From Candidatus Izemoplasma sp. (GTDB lineage Bacteria > Bacillota_I > Bacilli_A > Izemoplasmatales > Izemoplasmataceae), in assembly GCA_029939945.1 (NCBI GenBank), contig JAOZRX010000009.1:1-49138 (forward strand): DNA of 49,138 nucleotides, read 5' to 3'. The translations under genes and the position numbers were made by a program. Shown piece after piece: positions 8,068 through 17,329 of the stretch (positions within the stretch are counted from its first letter, which is position 1; every line of letters starts with the position of its first letter). The notes beneath the pieces were generated by a model that saw only the letters and a program-made list of their open reading frames with translations, was not told the origin of the DNA and made no database searches.

Positions 8068-9617
8068 AATATCAAATTGAAAAAGGAAAAAGTATAAAAG
8101 ATTTTTTAATTAAAGAAGATAATAATGTTGAGTTTTTATGTAATGGGAATGGTATTTGTGGTAAATGCTTAATTAAAGTTACTAGGGGAGATTTAGTTCC
8201 TAACGATTACGATAGACAATTTATTTGTGAAGAAGATTTAGAGAATGGAATTAGATTATCATGCAAACACGAAACAACAGAAGATATCGAGTTTGAATGG
8301 TTGAATTCACTTAATAGTGCCTACATTGAAGCTAAAACAATTGTAAAATATGAGAATAATTTCAATATTAAAGAAATTGATAATAGATTTATTTTATTAG
8401 AAAAAGACGAAGAGATATTTTCAAATGACCTAGGTTACTTTGTTGGAATAGCTGTTGATATTGGTACAACAACTATTGCTTTAAGAGTAATTGACTTAGT
8501 AAAAGACAAAGTAATTGGCGAGAAGAACATATTAAATTCACAAAAGAAATATGGTGCTGATGTTATCTCGAGAATTAAATTCGCATCAGAAGGCGGATTA
8601 AATGAACTAAAGAATTTAGTAGTTAACGATATTGAGAAAAGTATCTTATCAGTCTTTAAGAAGAAATCTTTATCACTAGATTCATTAGTGAGAATAACAA
8701 TTTCAGGGAATAATGTAATGAATCATATCTTTTTAGGAGTAAATCCAAAGAAAATGGGACAAATCCCATTTGAACCAGAGTTTATTAACCCTGTTATAAA
8801 AGATGCAAATAGTATTTTTAACTTTAAATCTAAAGCTATTGTTAGTGTAATAGGAAGTTTCACAAGTTTTGTTGGTGGAGATATAATGAGTGGTATTTTA
8901 TCACTTGGAGAATTGCCAGAAAAGTGGTTCTTGTTACTTGATCTTGGAACTAATGGAGAAATAGTTTTAGGAAACTCTAAACAACTACTTGTAACTTCAA
9001 CTGCAGTAGGACCAGCTTTAGAAGGTGGTAATATTAGTAGTGGTATTGGTTGTGTTGAGGGTGCAATAAGTAATATCAAGATAAATGGAAGTAAAATTGA
9101 ATACAAGACAATAAACAACTTAGAACCTATCGGAATTTGCGGTAGTGGAATAATTGATTTGAGCGCAGAATTAGTTGGTAATAAACTAATTATTCCTAAT
9201 GGAAAATTCACTGAAAAGAAAGATATTGAAATATATAAAAATATTTCATTTACTCAAAAAGATATTAGACAAATCCAATATGCAAAGAGTGCTGTAAGAA
9301 GTGGAATTGAAATACTTGTTAAAGTTGCAAAAATAGAATATGAGGATATTGATAATGTTTACTTAAGTGGTGGACTAGGTAATAATGCAAATATTCAAAA
9401 TGTTATTAAACTAGGAATGATTCCATCAGTATTAAAAGATAGAAGTATTCCTAGTGGGAATACATCTCTCGCTGGTGCAATTCTTAATCTATTTGCTTTA
9501 AAAGATACGACAGAAAAGATGTTACATTTTCAAAGTATTGCCAAAGAAATTAATTTAGGAGAAAGAAAAGATTTTAATGAAATCTATGTCTCAAATTTTG
9601 ATTTAGAAGAAAGTTAA
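8064..9617 (+). CDS. RACo-like corrinoid protein reductive activator (2Fe-2S ferredoxin plus ASKHA ATPase, DUF4445)
   Basis: ATP-dependent reductases of this family bring oxidised Co(II) corrinoid proteins back to catalytic Co(I). The N-terminus is a plant-type 2Fe-2S ferredoxin domain with Cys26, Cys32, Cys35 and Cys67 in the expected spacing. The C-terminal ASKHA domain has phosphate motifs VDIGTTT (Asp132) and DLGTNGE (Asp293) and a SGGLGNNAN adenosine motif near residue 435. At 517 residues it is shorter than the roughly 600-residue RACo of acetogens, mainly in the linker. ATGA overlap with DUF1638 indicates translational coupling. The likely client is the corrinoid protein at 24244-24876, which is an inference. 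Confidence 0.88.
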   Translation: MKYQIEKGKSIKDFLIKEDNNVEFLCNGNGICGKCLIKVTRGDLVPNDYDRQFICEEDLENGIRLSCKHETTEDIEFEWLNSLNSAYIEAKTIVKYENNFNIKEIDNRFILLEKDEEIFSNDLGYFVGIAVDIGTTTIALRVIDLVKDKVIGEKNILNSQKKYGADVISRIKFASEGGLNELKNLVVNDIEKSILSVFKKKSLSLDSLVRITISGNNVMNHIFLGVNPKKMGQIPFEPEFINPVIKDANSIFNFKSKAIVSVIGSFTSFVGGDIMSGILSLGELPEKWFLLLDLGTNGEIVLGNSKQLLVTSTAVGPALEGGNISSGIGCVEGAISNIKINGSKIEYKTINNLEPIGICGSGIIDLSAELVGNKLIIPNGKFTEKKDIEIYKNISFTQKDIRQIQYAKSAVRSGIEILVKVAKIEYEDIDNVYLSGGLGNNANIQNVIKLGMIPSVLKDRSIPSGNTSLAGAILNLFALKDTTEKMLHFQSIAKEINLGERKDFNEIYVSNFDLEES

Positions 9618-10438
9618 TGATTATAAGCAACCCTGATTTGGCAATAATCACTGAAACGTATTTTAACTTTGATTCAAAAAGTCAAAAAGATTATAGTATT
9701 TGCAATGAATTTATACATACATCAATAAATGTTCAGCACTTTTTAACATATTCAACACCAACAATCGGGTACTTAGTTTTCTATATAACTAAAGGTCAAG
9801 GTATGGTGTATTCTGAATATGAATTAAAGGGACTTAAGAAGAATGATTTATGTATTATTGACTTATCTGAGCCGTTTTATATATCGAGTAATGATTGGGA
9901 GTATATTGCTACTCACATAAGTGGAGACTCAGTAAAGGCAATCATAAATGATTTTTATGAAAATAAACTCGTTAGTATTGAAGATTCGTTTTATATTGAA
10001 AGACAATTTTATCTAATAAACCATTTTATGAAGAAAAAGGATGTTATAATGGTATCTTCATCAGTTCAGAAACTGTTGTCAGATATCAAGAAAAATGCTT
10101 GTTTTAAAGAAGAAAATGAGAATTATACTACACCAATAAATCAAGCAGTTAACTATATAGAAGAGAACTTCAAAGAAAAAGTAACAATTGATGAATTAGC
10201 TAACCATGTTGGATTTTCTAAATTCTACTTTATTAGATTATTCCAAAGTAAAACAAATAAAACACCATACAAGTATCTAATGGATGTTAGATTAGATTAT
10301 TCTAAGTTTTTACTTAAAATATCAAATCTAAGTATTAAAGAAATCGCAGTAAGTAGTGGTTTTACAAGTGAAATGAATTTTTATCAAAACTTTATCAAAG
10401 ATGAAGGTATATCTCCAAGTAGATATAGAAAATTATAA
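9617..10438 (+). CDS. AraC family transcriptional regulator
   Basis: A 273-residue regulator with a cupin-like N-terminal sensing domain and a C-terminal double helix-turn-helix AraC domain from about residue 170. The two helices are VTIDELANHVGFSKFYFIRL and LSIKEIAVSSGFTSEMNFYQ. Its ATG overlaps the stop codon of the RACo-like gene (TAATG), so regulator and activator are made together. Controlling this operon or the sugar operon downstream is plausible, but the ligand is unknown. Length is typical of AraC sugar regulators. Confidence 0.9.
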   Translation: MIISNPDLAIITETYFNFDSKSQKDYSICNEFIHTSINVQHFLTYSTPTIGYLVFYITKGQGMVYSEYELKGLKKNDLCIIDLSEPFYISSNDWEYIATHISGDSVKAIINDFYENKLVSIEDSFYIERQFYLINHFMKKKDVIMVSSSVQKLLSDIKKNACFKEENENYTTPINQAVNYIEENFKEKVTIDELANHVGFSKFYFIRLFQSKTNKTPYKYLMDVRLDYSKFLLKISNLSIKEIAVSSGFTSEMNFYQNFIKDEGISPSRYRKL

Positions 10439-10457
10439 AAAATATGAGGTGAATTAA

Positions 10458-11816
10458 ATGGGTAAAGAATTAGTATTTAAGACATTGAAACATGAAGAAA
10501 CAAGTCGACCTCCATGGGTGCCATTTGCGGGAATACATGCAGGTAAGTTGCTAGGATATAATGCAATCGAATTATTGACAGATGAAGATAAACTAGTTGA
10601 ATCATTACTAGAAGTTAACAAACTATATAAACCAGACGGACAACCAGTTTTATTTGATTTACAAATTGAAGCTGAAATTCTTGGTTGTGATTTATTTTGG
10701 TCTTCTATGACTCCTCCAACAGTAAAAACTCATCCACTTGAAATAGATAAGACGATACCTTCTTTAGATAAAATTCCTACTAAAGAATCAGGGAGATTAC
10801 CAATGATTCTTTCAGCAATGCGACGAATGAAAAAGGAGGTTGGGGATACAACAGCACTATATGGATTAGTTGTTGGACCATTTACTTTAGCTTCACATTT
10901 ACGAGGTACTGATATCTTTATGGATATGGTTGATGAACCTGAGTATGTAAAAGAACTACTTGAATACTGTGCATTAGTTACAAAAAAAGTTTCATTGTTA
11001 TATATTGAAGCTGGAATGGATGTAATCGCAGTAGTGGATCCACTTGTGTCAATGATTTCACCAAGACATTTTAGGAAGTTTATGAGTGAACCTTTTTCAG
11101 ATATATTTGCATATTTGAGAAAAGAAAATACTTTCTCTTCATTCTTTGTTTGTGGAGATGCAACTAAAAATATTCCTGGAATGTGTTTAACAAATCCTGA
11201 CTCTATTTCAGTTGATGAAAATATTGATCTAGCAGCTGCAAAACTTGTAACAGATGAACATAATATTACTTTAGGTGGAAATATTCCTCTAACAACAGTA
11301 ATGTTACATGGTTCACAACAAGATAATATGAAATTTGTTATTGAGATGATTGAATCACTTGATAATCTTAAGAACTTTATAGCTGCACCAGGATGTGATA
11401 TGCCTTATGATGTACCGATTGAGAATGCAATAGGTGCTGCACAAGCAATACTAGAATTTGAACAAACAAAAGAGTTGATTAAAAATTACGAAGCAACAGA
11501 TTTCTCTAAATTTGAAGTTGAATTACCAGACTATGAAAACCTAGAAAGACCGTTTGTTGAAACGTTTACTCTTGATTCGGATAGTTGCGCTGCATGTACA
11601 TATATGTGGGGAGTGTCACAAGACATGAAAGAACATTTTGGTGATAAAATTGATGTTATTGAATATAAATATACTGAACTTAAAAATATTGCAAGGTGTA
11701 TTAAGATTGGGGTAGCAAATTTACCATCACTTTATATTAATGGTAAATTAAAATATTCATCCTTAATTCCTAGTCCTGAAAAGCTTATTGCTGATATTGA
11801 GAAATTATTAGATTAA
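10458..11816 (+). CDS. URO-D superfamily methyltransferase-like protein fused to a thioredoxin-like domain
   Basis: Residues 1 to about 345 form a URO-D-type TIM barrel related to corrinoid methyltransferases such as MtaA/CmuA, rather than a haem enzyme. The remaining residues look like a thioredoxin/glutaredoxin fold with a CAAC redox motif (Cys377, Cys380) and a cis-Pro-like NLPSLYINGK segment. The MtaA-type zinc triad His-X-Cys...Cys is incomplete: the first ligand is Phe230, while Cys232 and Cys313 (APGCDMP) remain. GAGGTGA precedes the ATG. A CobW gene overlaps the stop codon. Roles in corrinoid reduction or methyl transfer are both possible; haem synthesis is unlikely because no other haem gene is nearby. 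Confidence 0.78.
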   Translation: MGKELVFKTLKHEETSRPPWVPFAGIHAGKLLGYNAIELLTDEDKLVESLLEVNKLYKPDGQPVLFDLQIEAEILGCDLFWSSMTPPTVKTHPLEIDKTIPSLDKIPTKESGRLPMILSAMRRMKKEVGDTTALYGLVVGPFTLASHLRGTDIFMDMVDEPEYVKELLEYCALVTKKVSLLYIEAGMDVIAVVDPLVSMISPRHFRKFMSEPFSDIFAYLRKENTFSSFFVCGDATKNIPGMCLTNPDSISVDENIDLAAAKLVTDEHNITLGGNIPLTTVMLHGSQQDNMKFVIEMIESLDNLKNFIAAPGCDMPYDVPIENAIGAAQAILEFEQTKELIKNYEATDFSKFEVELPDYENLERPFVETFTLDSDSCAACTYMWGVSQDMKEHFGDKIDVIEYKYTELKNIARCIKIGVANLPSLYINGKLKYSSLIPSPEKLIADIEKLLD

Positions 11817-12736
11817 TGAAAAAGATAGACTTATATTTTATAGTTGGATTTCTAGGTAGTGGTAAAACAACTTTCTTAAAACATTTTTTACAAGATTTTC
11901 AAGATAAAAAAATTGCAGTTGTGATTAATGATTTTGGTAAAACAGATATTGATGCAAAACTACTTGCAGATAAAATTGAATCATTAAAAGAGATACATGA
12001 TGGATCAGTATTTTGTTCATGTAAAAGTGATCAGTTTGTACAGGGAGTAACTGAACTTTCAAAAGAAGATGTTGATATTATTATTGTTGAAAGTTCAGGA
12101 TTTGCTAATCCAAATACTCTGATTAATGTTGTAGATTTGATAAAAAAATTAGCTCATAATCCAATGGAATTTAAAGGTACAATTGGGATTGTAGATGCAA
12201 GTAAAGTTGCAAAACTTATTAATGTAGCAGCAATGATTGAACTTCAAATCTATTATAGTGATTTAATATTAATCAATAAAATAGATTTAGTTGATAAATT
12301 TAATTTATCTGTTGTTAATGACTTAGTTACTCATATTAATAATGAGGCAGCAATTCACTTAGTAACTAATGCTTATGTAAAACGAGTTGAAATTGAGAGT
12401 ATGAAGATGTCAATTAAACCTGGGATTGAGAAACAATACGTTAACCCTAGTTCACAAAAATTAATGTTATCTCTCGATGAGATTGACAGCAAAGAAGATT
12501 TTGAAATTTTCTTACTAGCAATTGAGAAGGATGTACTAAGAATCAAAGGTTTTATTACTTTTGATAATCAATGTTACTTTGTTGAAGCAATAGATGGTGA
12601 GATTAGGTATCAGAAACATCCGAATATTAATCAAGAACCAGTGATTGTGATTTTAGCAATTATGAAAAGATTTTTAGAAAGATATATTATTCAAAAATGG
12701 GAAAAGTATATTGATTCACCAATAGACATTCTATAA
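11816..12736 (+). CDS. CobW/COG0523 family P-loop GTPase
   Basis: A 306-residue G3E-family metallochaperone GTPase. The P-loop GFLGSGKTT (11-19), a VESSG segment serving as the Walker B-like motif and INKID as the base-recognition motif are clear. The family's usual CxCC metal motif is altered to CSCK (Cys67, Cys69). A C-terminal CobW domain is present in shortened form. Members deliver zinc or cobalt to client proteins, and related genes occur beside corrinoid methyltransferase genes. Start overlaps the preceding stop (TAATG). Supplying metal to the URO-D proteins is an inference from context. Confidence 0.87.
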   Translation: MKKIDLYFIVGFLGSGKTTFLKHFLQDFQDKKIAVVINDFGKTDIDAKLLADKIESLKEIHDGSVFCSCKSDQFVQGVTELSKEDVDIIIVESSGFANPNTLINVVDLIKKLAHNPMEFKGTIGIVDASKVAKLINVAAMIELQIYYSDLILINKIDLVDKFNLSVVNDLVTHINNEAAIHLVTNAYVKRVEIESMKMSIKPGIEKQYVNPSSQKLMLSLDEIDSKEDFEIFLLAIEKDVLRIKGFITFDNQCYFVEAIDGEIRYQKHPNINQEPVIVILAIMKRFLERYIIQKWEKYIDSPIDIL

Positions 12737-12740
12737 AAAG

Positions 12741-12773
12741 AGCAGTTAAGAATTCATTTCTTAACTGCTTTTA
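12741..12773. terminator. Strong terminator between CobW gene and convergent kinase
   Basis: A perfect 12-bp stem (12741-12752 with 12758-12769) around TTCAT is followed by TTTT. It ends the CobW operon and lies just past the stop of the convergent kinase, so it may act in both directions. Confidence 0.9.
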
Positions 12774-12780
12774 ATTTTGT

Positions 12781-13743
12781 CTATATTTTCTTTAATTTAT
12801 TTAGTTTTTCATCACTTAAGACAATATCAACATTCTTTAAACCTAATATACAAGCCCCAATAGATGGATCAAGAAGACTTTCATGTATTATAAATGTTTT
12901 ATCGATTTTTAGAACTTTTTCAATAAATTTCTTTTTAAAAATTGTATTTGCATTTCCAAGTGAACCAATAATTGCAAGTTCTTTATTAGATAAGTTTATA
13001 GAGTTATTGACAGCCTGAACCATTAGTGCTAAATCATCTGTTGCTTCCTCAACTATTTTTAATGCATGAATATCTCCCATATCAGCATGTAAGGTTACTA
13101 GTTTTGATAGAGATGCAGTGAGAGTACGGTCTTCATAAAACTCATCAAACATTTTAACTGCTTCACTAAAAGTATGAACACTTAATTCTTTCTTAACTTC
13201 TTCAATAAATAGCGAAGTGGGGTAACGATTATCAAGAACTTTGGCTAGAGTTTTTAGGGTTTTTCTTCCTAAATCATAACTACTACCTGGATCTCCTTCT
13301 TTATAAGAATATCCACCAGATCTAAAACTATTTTCTTCTTCATCTATTCCAAAAGCTACACTACCTGTTCCTATAACTATTGCAATGCTTGGTTTACCCA
13401 TAGTTCCACCAGCAAAGGCGTTATATATATCATTCTCACTATGAATAACTGTTTCTCTTGTACAGTTTTTAATTTTATGAAGGTAAGAATTTACTAATGA
13501 CTTGTCTTCTTCAGATGAAATACCACCAAGTCCTGCAAACACAGAACTAATACGAATATCTTCTATATCATTTTCTCTTAAAATCTGTTGTAATCCATCT
13601 TGAATATTTTTAAGCGAAATTTCTGAACTTACTGTATCAATACTTGAAGGTCCACTTATTGCACTACCAATATAAACTCCTAAATCAGTAATTAAAGAAA
13701 CTTTTGTTTTAGTGCCACCACCATCAACTCCGAGAATATACAT
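12781..13743 (-). CDS. BadF/BadG/BcrA/BcrD-type kinase, N-acetylglucosamine kinase-like
   Basis: A 320-residue ASKHA-fold ATPase. DGGGTKT (7-13) is the phosphate-1 motif, Asp105 in ENDIYNAFAGG is the likely catalytic base, GTGS (125-128) is phosphate-2 and GDPGSSYDLG (150-159) matches the conserved loop of GlcNAc kinases. Family members phosphorylate free N-acetylglucosamine, glucosamine or related sugars. A GGAGG site precedes the ATG. In this window a hexosamine released from a glycan is a reasonable substrate, but the family also contains corrinoid- and CoA-enzyme activators, so the assignment is not certain. No iron-sulfur cysteine motif of the activator subgroup is visible. Confidence 0.82.
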   Translation of the reverse strand: MYILGVDGGGTKTKVSLITDLGVYIGSAISGPSSIDTVSSEISLKNIQDGLQQILRENDIEDIRISSVFAGLGGISSEEDKSLVNSYLHKIKNCTRETVIHSENDIYNAFAGGTMGKPSIAIVIGTGSVAFGIDEEENSFRSGGYSYKEGDPGSSYDLGRKTLKTLAKVLDNRYPTSLFIEEVKKELSVHTFSEAVKMFDEFYEDRTLTASLSKLVTLHADMGDIHALKIVEEATDDLALMVQAVNNSINLSNKELAIIGSLGNANTIFKKKFIEKVLKIDKTFIIHESLLDPSIGACILGLKNVDIVLSDEKLNKLKKI

Positions 13744-14036
13744 AAAATACCTCCACGATTGCTAATATAATATTAATTATACACTAAAACTGAAAAAAAC
13801 AAATATTATAAGATGTTATAAGTATATTTTATATTGCTGTTAAAACTTATAACTAGCATGAATTAGATAGTAACAAAAAAATCAATAATTCGCTAATTAA
13901 TAATATTCTTCTAATGCTAGCGATTTCATAAATTAATAACTAACTTTTCTAAAACTATTAAATCTTGCCTGTAATTGAGTAAATATTGCAATATTTAATA
14001 ATGTATTATAAAATAAACTTGAATTGAGGTGGTACT
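13744..14036. other. Intergenic region between divergent kinase and AraC genes
   Basis: About 290 bases with very high A+T and no convincing open frame. It contains the promoter at 13986-14014 and an imperfect inverted pair CTAGCAT/ATGCTAG about 60 bases apart (near 13855 and 13914) that might bind the AraC regulator. I see nothing else in it. Confidence 0.5.
13986..14014 (+). promoter_or_regulatory. Probable promoter of the AraC / GH38-like / lipoprotein operon
   Basis: TTGCAA at 13986-13991 and TAAAAT at 14009-14014 with an exact 17-base spacer. It sits 12 bases upstream of the GAGGTGG ribosome binding site. Confidence 0.6.
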
Positions 14037-14885
14037 ATCTTTCAATCAGAAAATGTAGAAATTGTTTTATTTAGCGAATGCTACCCAACAACCTTTGCGA
14101 AAAAATCACTATTTTATTACAAAAAATTCTATCAACTAAAATTTAATAATGAGTATTCACTTAACTACACAAATAATGATAGTTATTATTTTTATTATGT
14201 TAATAGTGGAAGTATATTTATAACTTTAGATAAAACTATATTTACACTAACTAAAAGTGATTTACTAGTTGTAAAAAAAGGAACAAATGTAACATTATCA
14301 TCAAGTAATGCAAATATATATGTTGTTGAGTTTGACGGTAAGCTTACACCTGACTATATTAATGAAATCGTTGATACTAATAAGAGTGGAGTATCAATGG
14401 CTGATTTTTCAGGAATTGTTATGTTCTTTGTTAAGTTAAAAGAATTAAGTCTTTATGAAGTTATAAACGATGTTTATGTGTCACTTAACTTAGAAGCAAT
14501 ATTAGTTGAAATATATACTAAGAAGTTTTATGGGAATGATGAAGTAAAACCAAGAGAAAATGCTATAATACAGGCCTTATTTTATATTGAACAAAATATA
14601 AGTAATAAGATAACTTTAGAAGGTTTATGTAAATTTGTAGGATATAGTGTTTTCCATTTTTCAAGATTATTTAAAAAAGAAGTTGGGATTCCACCATATG
14701 AATATATTATTAAGTTTAGACTAGATTTAGCTAAACATTTACTTATAACAACTAACTTAGCAGTTAGAGAGATAGCTAAGCAATGTGGTTATACAAGTGA
14801 AGTTAATTTTTATAATGTATTTAAAAAGAATGTGCATGTAACTCCCAAACAATTTAGATTATTGAATATAAACAAAGGAGAATAG
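14037..14885 (+). CDS. AraC family transcriptional regulator, apparent non-AUG (ATC) start
   Basis: The C-terminal half carries a double helix-turn-helix AraC domain, with ITLEGLCKFVGYSVFHFSRL and LAVREIAKQCGYTSEVNFYN. The first in-frame ATG is at 14397 and would give only 162 residues. The frame stays open back to 14028, encoding a further 120 residues that resemble the cupin-like N-terminal domain of AraC proteins. A good ribosome binding site GAGGTGG (14026-14032) precedes ATC at 14037 by a normal distance, giving 282 residues, similar to the 273-residue paralogue at 9617. No ATG, GTG or TTG occurs in that upstream stretch. ATC initiation, or a lost start codon with expression of a fragment, are the two readings. 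Likely regulates the adjoining genes. Confidence 0.7.
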   Translation: MFQSENVEIVLFSECYPTTFAKKSLFYYKKFYQLKFNNEYSLNYTNNDSYYFYYVNSGSIFITLDKTIFTLTKSDLLVVKKGTNVTLSSSNANIYVVEFDGKLTPDYINEIVDTNKSGVSMADFSGIVMFFVKLKELSLYEVINDVYVSLNLEAILVEIYTKKFYGNDEVKPRENAIIQALFYIEQNISNKITLEGLCKFVGYSVFHFSRLFKKEVGIPPYEYIIKFRLDLAKHLLITTNLAVREIAKQCGYTSEVNFYNVFKKNVHVTPKQFRLLNINKGE

Positions 14886-14887
14886 AT

Positions 14888-17329
14888 ATGAAAGTTTATT
14901 TGATGCATCAAACACACACTGATATTGGATACACAGATCGTCAAGAGAAAATTGTAAAGTATCATATTGATTATTTAAAACAAGCTATAAGAATATCTGA
15001 GGCAATCAGAAATAACGAACGTCCTGAATGGGAAGGTTTTGTTTGGAATAATGAAACTTTTTGGATTTTAGATACATTCGTAAAACATGTTAGTGAAGAA
15101 TGGAAACAAAGACTCCAAGAAGCAATTGCTGCAGGTCACATTCAAATCACAGGTAATTATTTGAATGTAACTGATTTAGTTGATAATAATGTCTTAAGAA
15201 AATACTTAAGAAACGCAACTAAATTTGGAGAAGAATCAGGTGTTAAAGTAAATAGTGCAATATCAATGGATATAAATGGATGGGGACATGGATATTCTCA
15301 AGCTTTCTTTGATGCTGGGATTACAAGATTTTATACATGTATTCATAACCATCATGGTTTTGTTCCTTTTAGAAGAAAACATAATGTATTTTATTGGGAA
15401 ACACCTAAAAAAGATAAAATCCTTGTTTGGAACGGTGATGTATATAATCAAGGAAATGTATCAAGGTTAGTTCCAAATGTTATTGGTGTATTTGAAGATG
15501 GTAAATATTTAACAAAAGGTATAATCGATGATGATCGATTAACTTACGCAAAAGAATGGTTGGATGATTATATCGCGAGTGTTAAAACTCAGGAATATGA
15601 TTATGATTTTATTCCTTTGTTTGCTAAAGGATTACTTGTAGATAATGCTCCACCAAATCCGCATTTGATGGAAGCAATTACTCGTTTTAATAAACTATTT
15701 GGATCTGAAATAGAAATAGAAATGATAGGAATAAATGATTTCTTTGATAAAGTAGAAAAAATGGATTTAGATATTCCTACATATAGTGGAGACTGGACTG
15801 ATTGGTGGAGTGATGGGTATATGTCAAGTCCTAAAGCAGTACTTCTTTATCGTGAAGCTCAAAGAAATTACCATAAAATATTATCATTAAAAGAAAATGG
15901 TTTTAAATTTGATGAGATTAAATTTGATGATTTAGAATATAATTTAATGATGTTTTCAGAACACACTTGGGGATATTTCACAAGTGTATCTGAACCATGG
16001 AATAAAATGACTGTTAAACTTGATTCAAGAAATGAATTATTCGCATCTCTTGCTAACAAGTATGCTGATGAGTTAATTGATGATTATACTCAAGCACATG
16101 GTGAAATGATGAAAGCGGCAGGTAGACCAATGCGTTATAGAGTTGCGAACCCATATGACGTTGAAAGAACTGAATTAGTAAAAATATATATTAACTGGTG
16201 GGAAGGATTTATTATCTCTAAGGGATATGAATTATTCGATGCAGTTACTTTAGAAACAATCGAACATCAAGAGATAAGAGTAGATCAAAAAGCTAGAATA
16301 GAAGTAAGAGCGTATGTTGCTCTTGCACCATTTGAATCCAAAGTATTAGAGATTAGAGGAGTAGATAAACCAGTCCGTAAAATGCCTCTTGATCCATTAT
16401 TCACAAGAGATGAAAGATATGATTTCTTGTCTCCATATCTCGATAATACAGTTAGTGCTACTCAGTTTGGGCTTGAAACACCATACGTTAAGATAACTTG
16501 GGAAAAAGATACCGGTATTACTAGTTTTATTGATAAAGAAAGCAAAAAGAATTTACTAAGAGAAGATTCTGAAGTTGCATGTTTCTCTCCAGTATATGAA
16601 GTAGCTAAAGTTGAATATAAATATCAATTTGCTCCAGAGGAAATTGCGAGTACTAGAAGAGACTTTGGACGTAATAGAAAACTATTTAGTAGTGAAAGAT
16701 ATATTGGTAGATTAATTAACTCTAGAGTAATGGCTAATGGACCTATGTTTGTAAGAGTAGAATTAAAATATGAACTTGAAGGTACTCTTTATTCAGTTGT
16801 AGAAATAACTGCATATAGAGATAAACCTCAAGTAGATGTATCATATATTATTGGAAAAGATACTGTTTGGGAACCTGAGAGTGTTTATCTTTCTTTACCT
16901 TTAACTTACGATAAAGATGAAGTTCTATGGATTGAAAAAACAGGTGTTAGTTTAAGACCAAGAGTTGATCAATTACCGGATACTTTAACTAAGTTTTATA
17001 CATTACAAAGTGGATATGCTTTAGTAAGTAATAAAGGATCTATGGTAGTTGCTACTCCTGATGCACCTTTACTATATTTAGGAACATTAAAACCTGGTGA
17101 AATTAAACTTCATGGTGATGAAGGATTAACAAATACAGAAATTCAATATTCATGGATAATGAATAATTACTGGGAAACTAACTTTGCTACATCACTTGGT
17201 GGATTCTATCGTTTTGATTATAGTTTTTATTTCTCAGACAAAATAAAAGATCACAAAGCTGCTATTAACAAATCACGTGATTTAGGATCATCATTTATTA
17301 TTTCACAAGTAGGCTATGATGAAGAATAA
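14888..17329 (+). CDS. Divergent GH38-like glycoside hydrolase (possibly DUF5054)
   Basis: An 813-residue cytoplasmic protein, no signal peptide. The N-terminal (beta/alpha)7-type domain has HTHTDIGYTD with His10 and Asp12 matching the zinc HxD of alpha-mannosidases, Asp128 in SMDINGWGHG at the nucleophile position, and His359 in SEHTWGY at the place of the fourth zinc ligand. These replace the canonical HxHxD, DxFGH and HDxLPG motifs, so it belongs to a divergent branch that I think is the DUF5054 group. The C-terminal half is beta-rich, as in GH38. A homologue occurs at 33226. It follows the AraC gene after 2 bases. An exo-alpha-mannosidase or related activity is inferred. Confidence 0.72.
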   Translation: MKVYLMHQTHTDIGYTDRQEKIVKYHIDYLKQAIRISEAIRNNERPEWEGFVWNNETFWILDTFVKHVSEEWKQRLQEAIAAGHIQITGNYLNVTDLVDNNVLRKYLRNATKFGEESGVKVNSAISMDINGWGHGYSQAFFDAGITRFYTCIHNHHGFVPFRRKHNVFYWETPKKDKILVWNGDVYNQGNVSRLVPNVIGVFEDGKYLTKGIIDDDRLTYAKEWLDDYIASVKTQEYDYDFIPLFAKGLLVDNAPPNPHLMEAITRFNKLFGSEIEIEMIGINDFFDKVEKMDLDIPTYSGDWTDWWSDGYMSSPKAVLLYREAQRNYHKILSLKENGFKFDEIKFDDLEYNLMMFSEHTWGYFTSVSEPWNKMTVKLDSRNELFASLANKYADELIDDYTQAHGEMMKAAGRPMRYRVANPYDVERTELVKIYINWWEGFIISKGYELFDAVTLETIEHQEIRVDQKARIEVRAYVALAPFESKVLEIRGVDKPVRKMPLDPLFTRDERYDFLSPYLDNTVSATQFGLETPYVKITWEKDTGITSFIDKESKKNLLREDSEVACFSPVYEVAKVEYKYQFAPEEIASTRRDFGRNRKLFSSERYIGRLINSRVMANGPMFVRVELKYELEGTLYSVVEITAYRDKPQVDVSYIIGKDTVWEPESVYLSLPLTYDKDEVLWIEKTGVSLRPRVDQLPDTLTKFYTLQSGYALVSNKGSMVVATPDAPLLYLGTLKPGEIKLHGDEGLTNTEIQYSWIMNNYWETNFATSLGGFYRFDYSFYFSDKIKDHKAAINKSRDLGSSFIISQVGYDEE

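Noticed and set aside
8723-9211. Long minus-strand frame of 162 codons inside the RACo-like gene
   Set aside because: It lies wholly within a well-supported gene, has no ribosome binding site of note and shows no domain; it is a shadow of the coding strand.
10458-11816. Haem biosynthesis uroporphyrinogen decarboxylase (HemE)
   Set aside because: There are four diverged URO-D proteins, a corrinoid carrier and no other haem genes; the methyltransferase side of the superfamily fits better.
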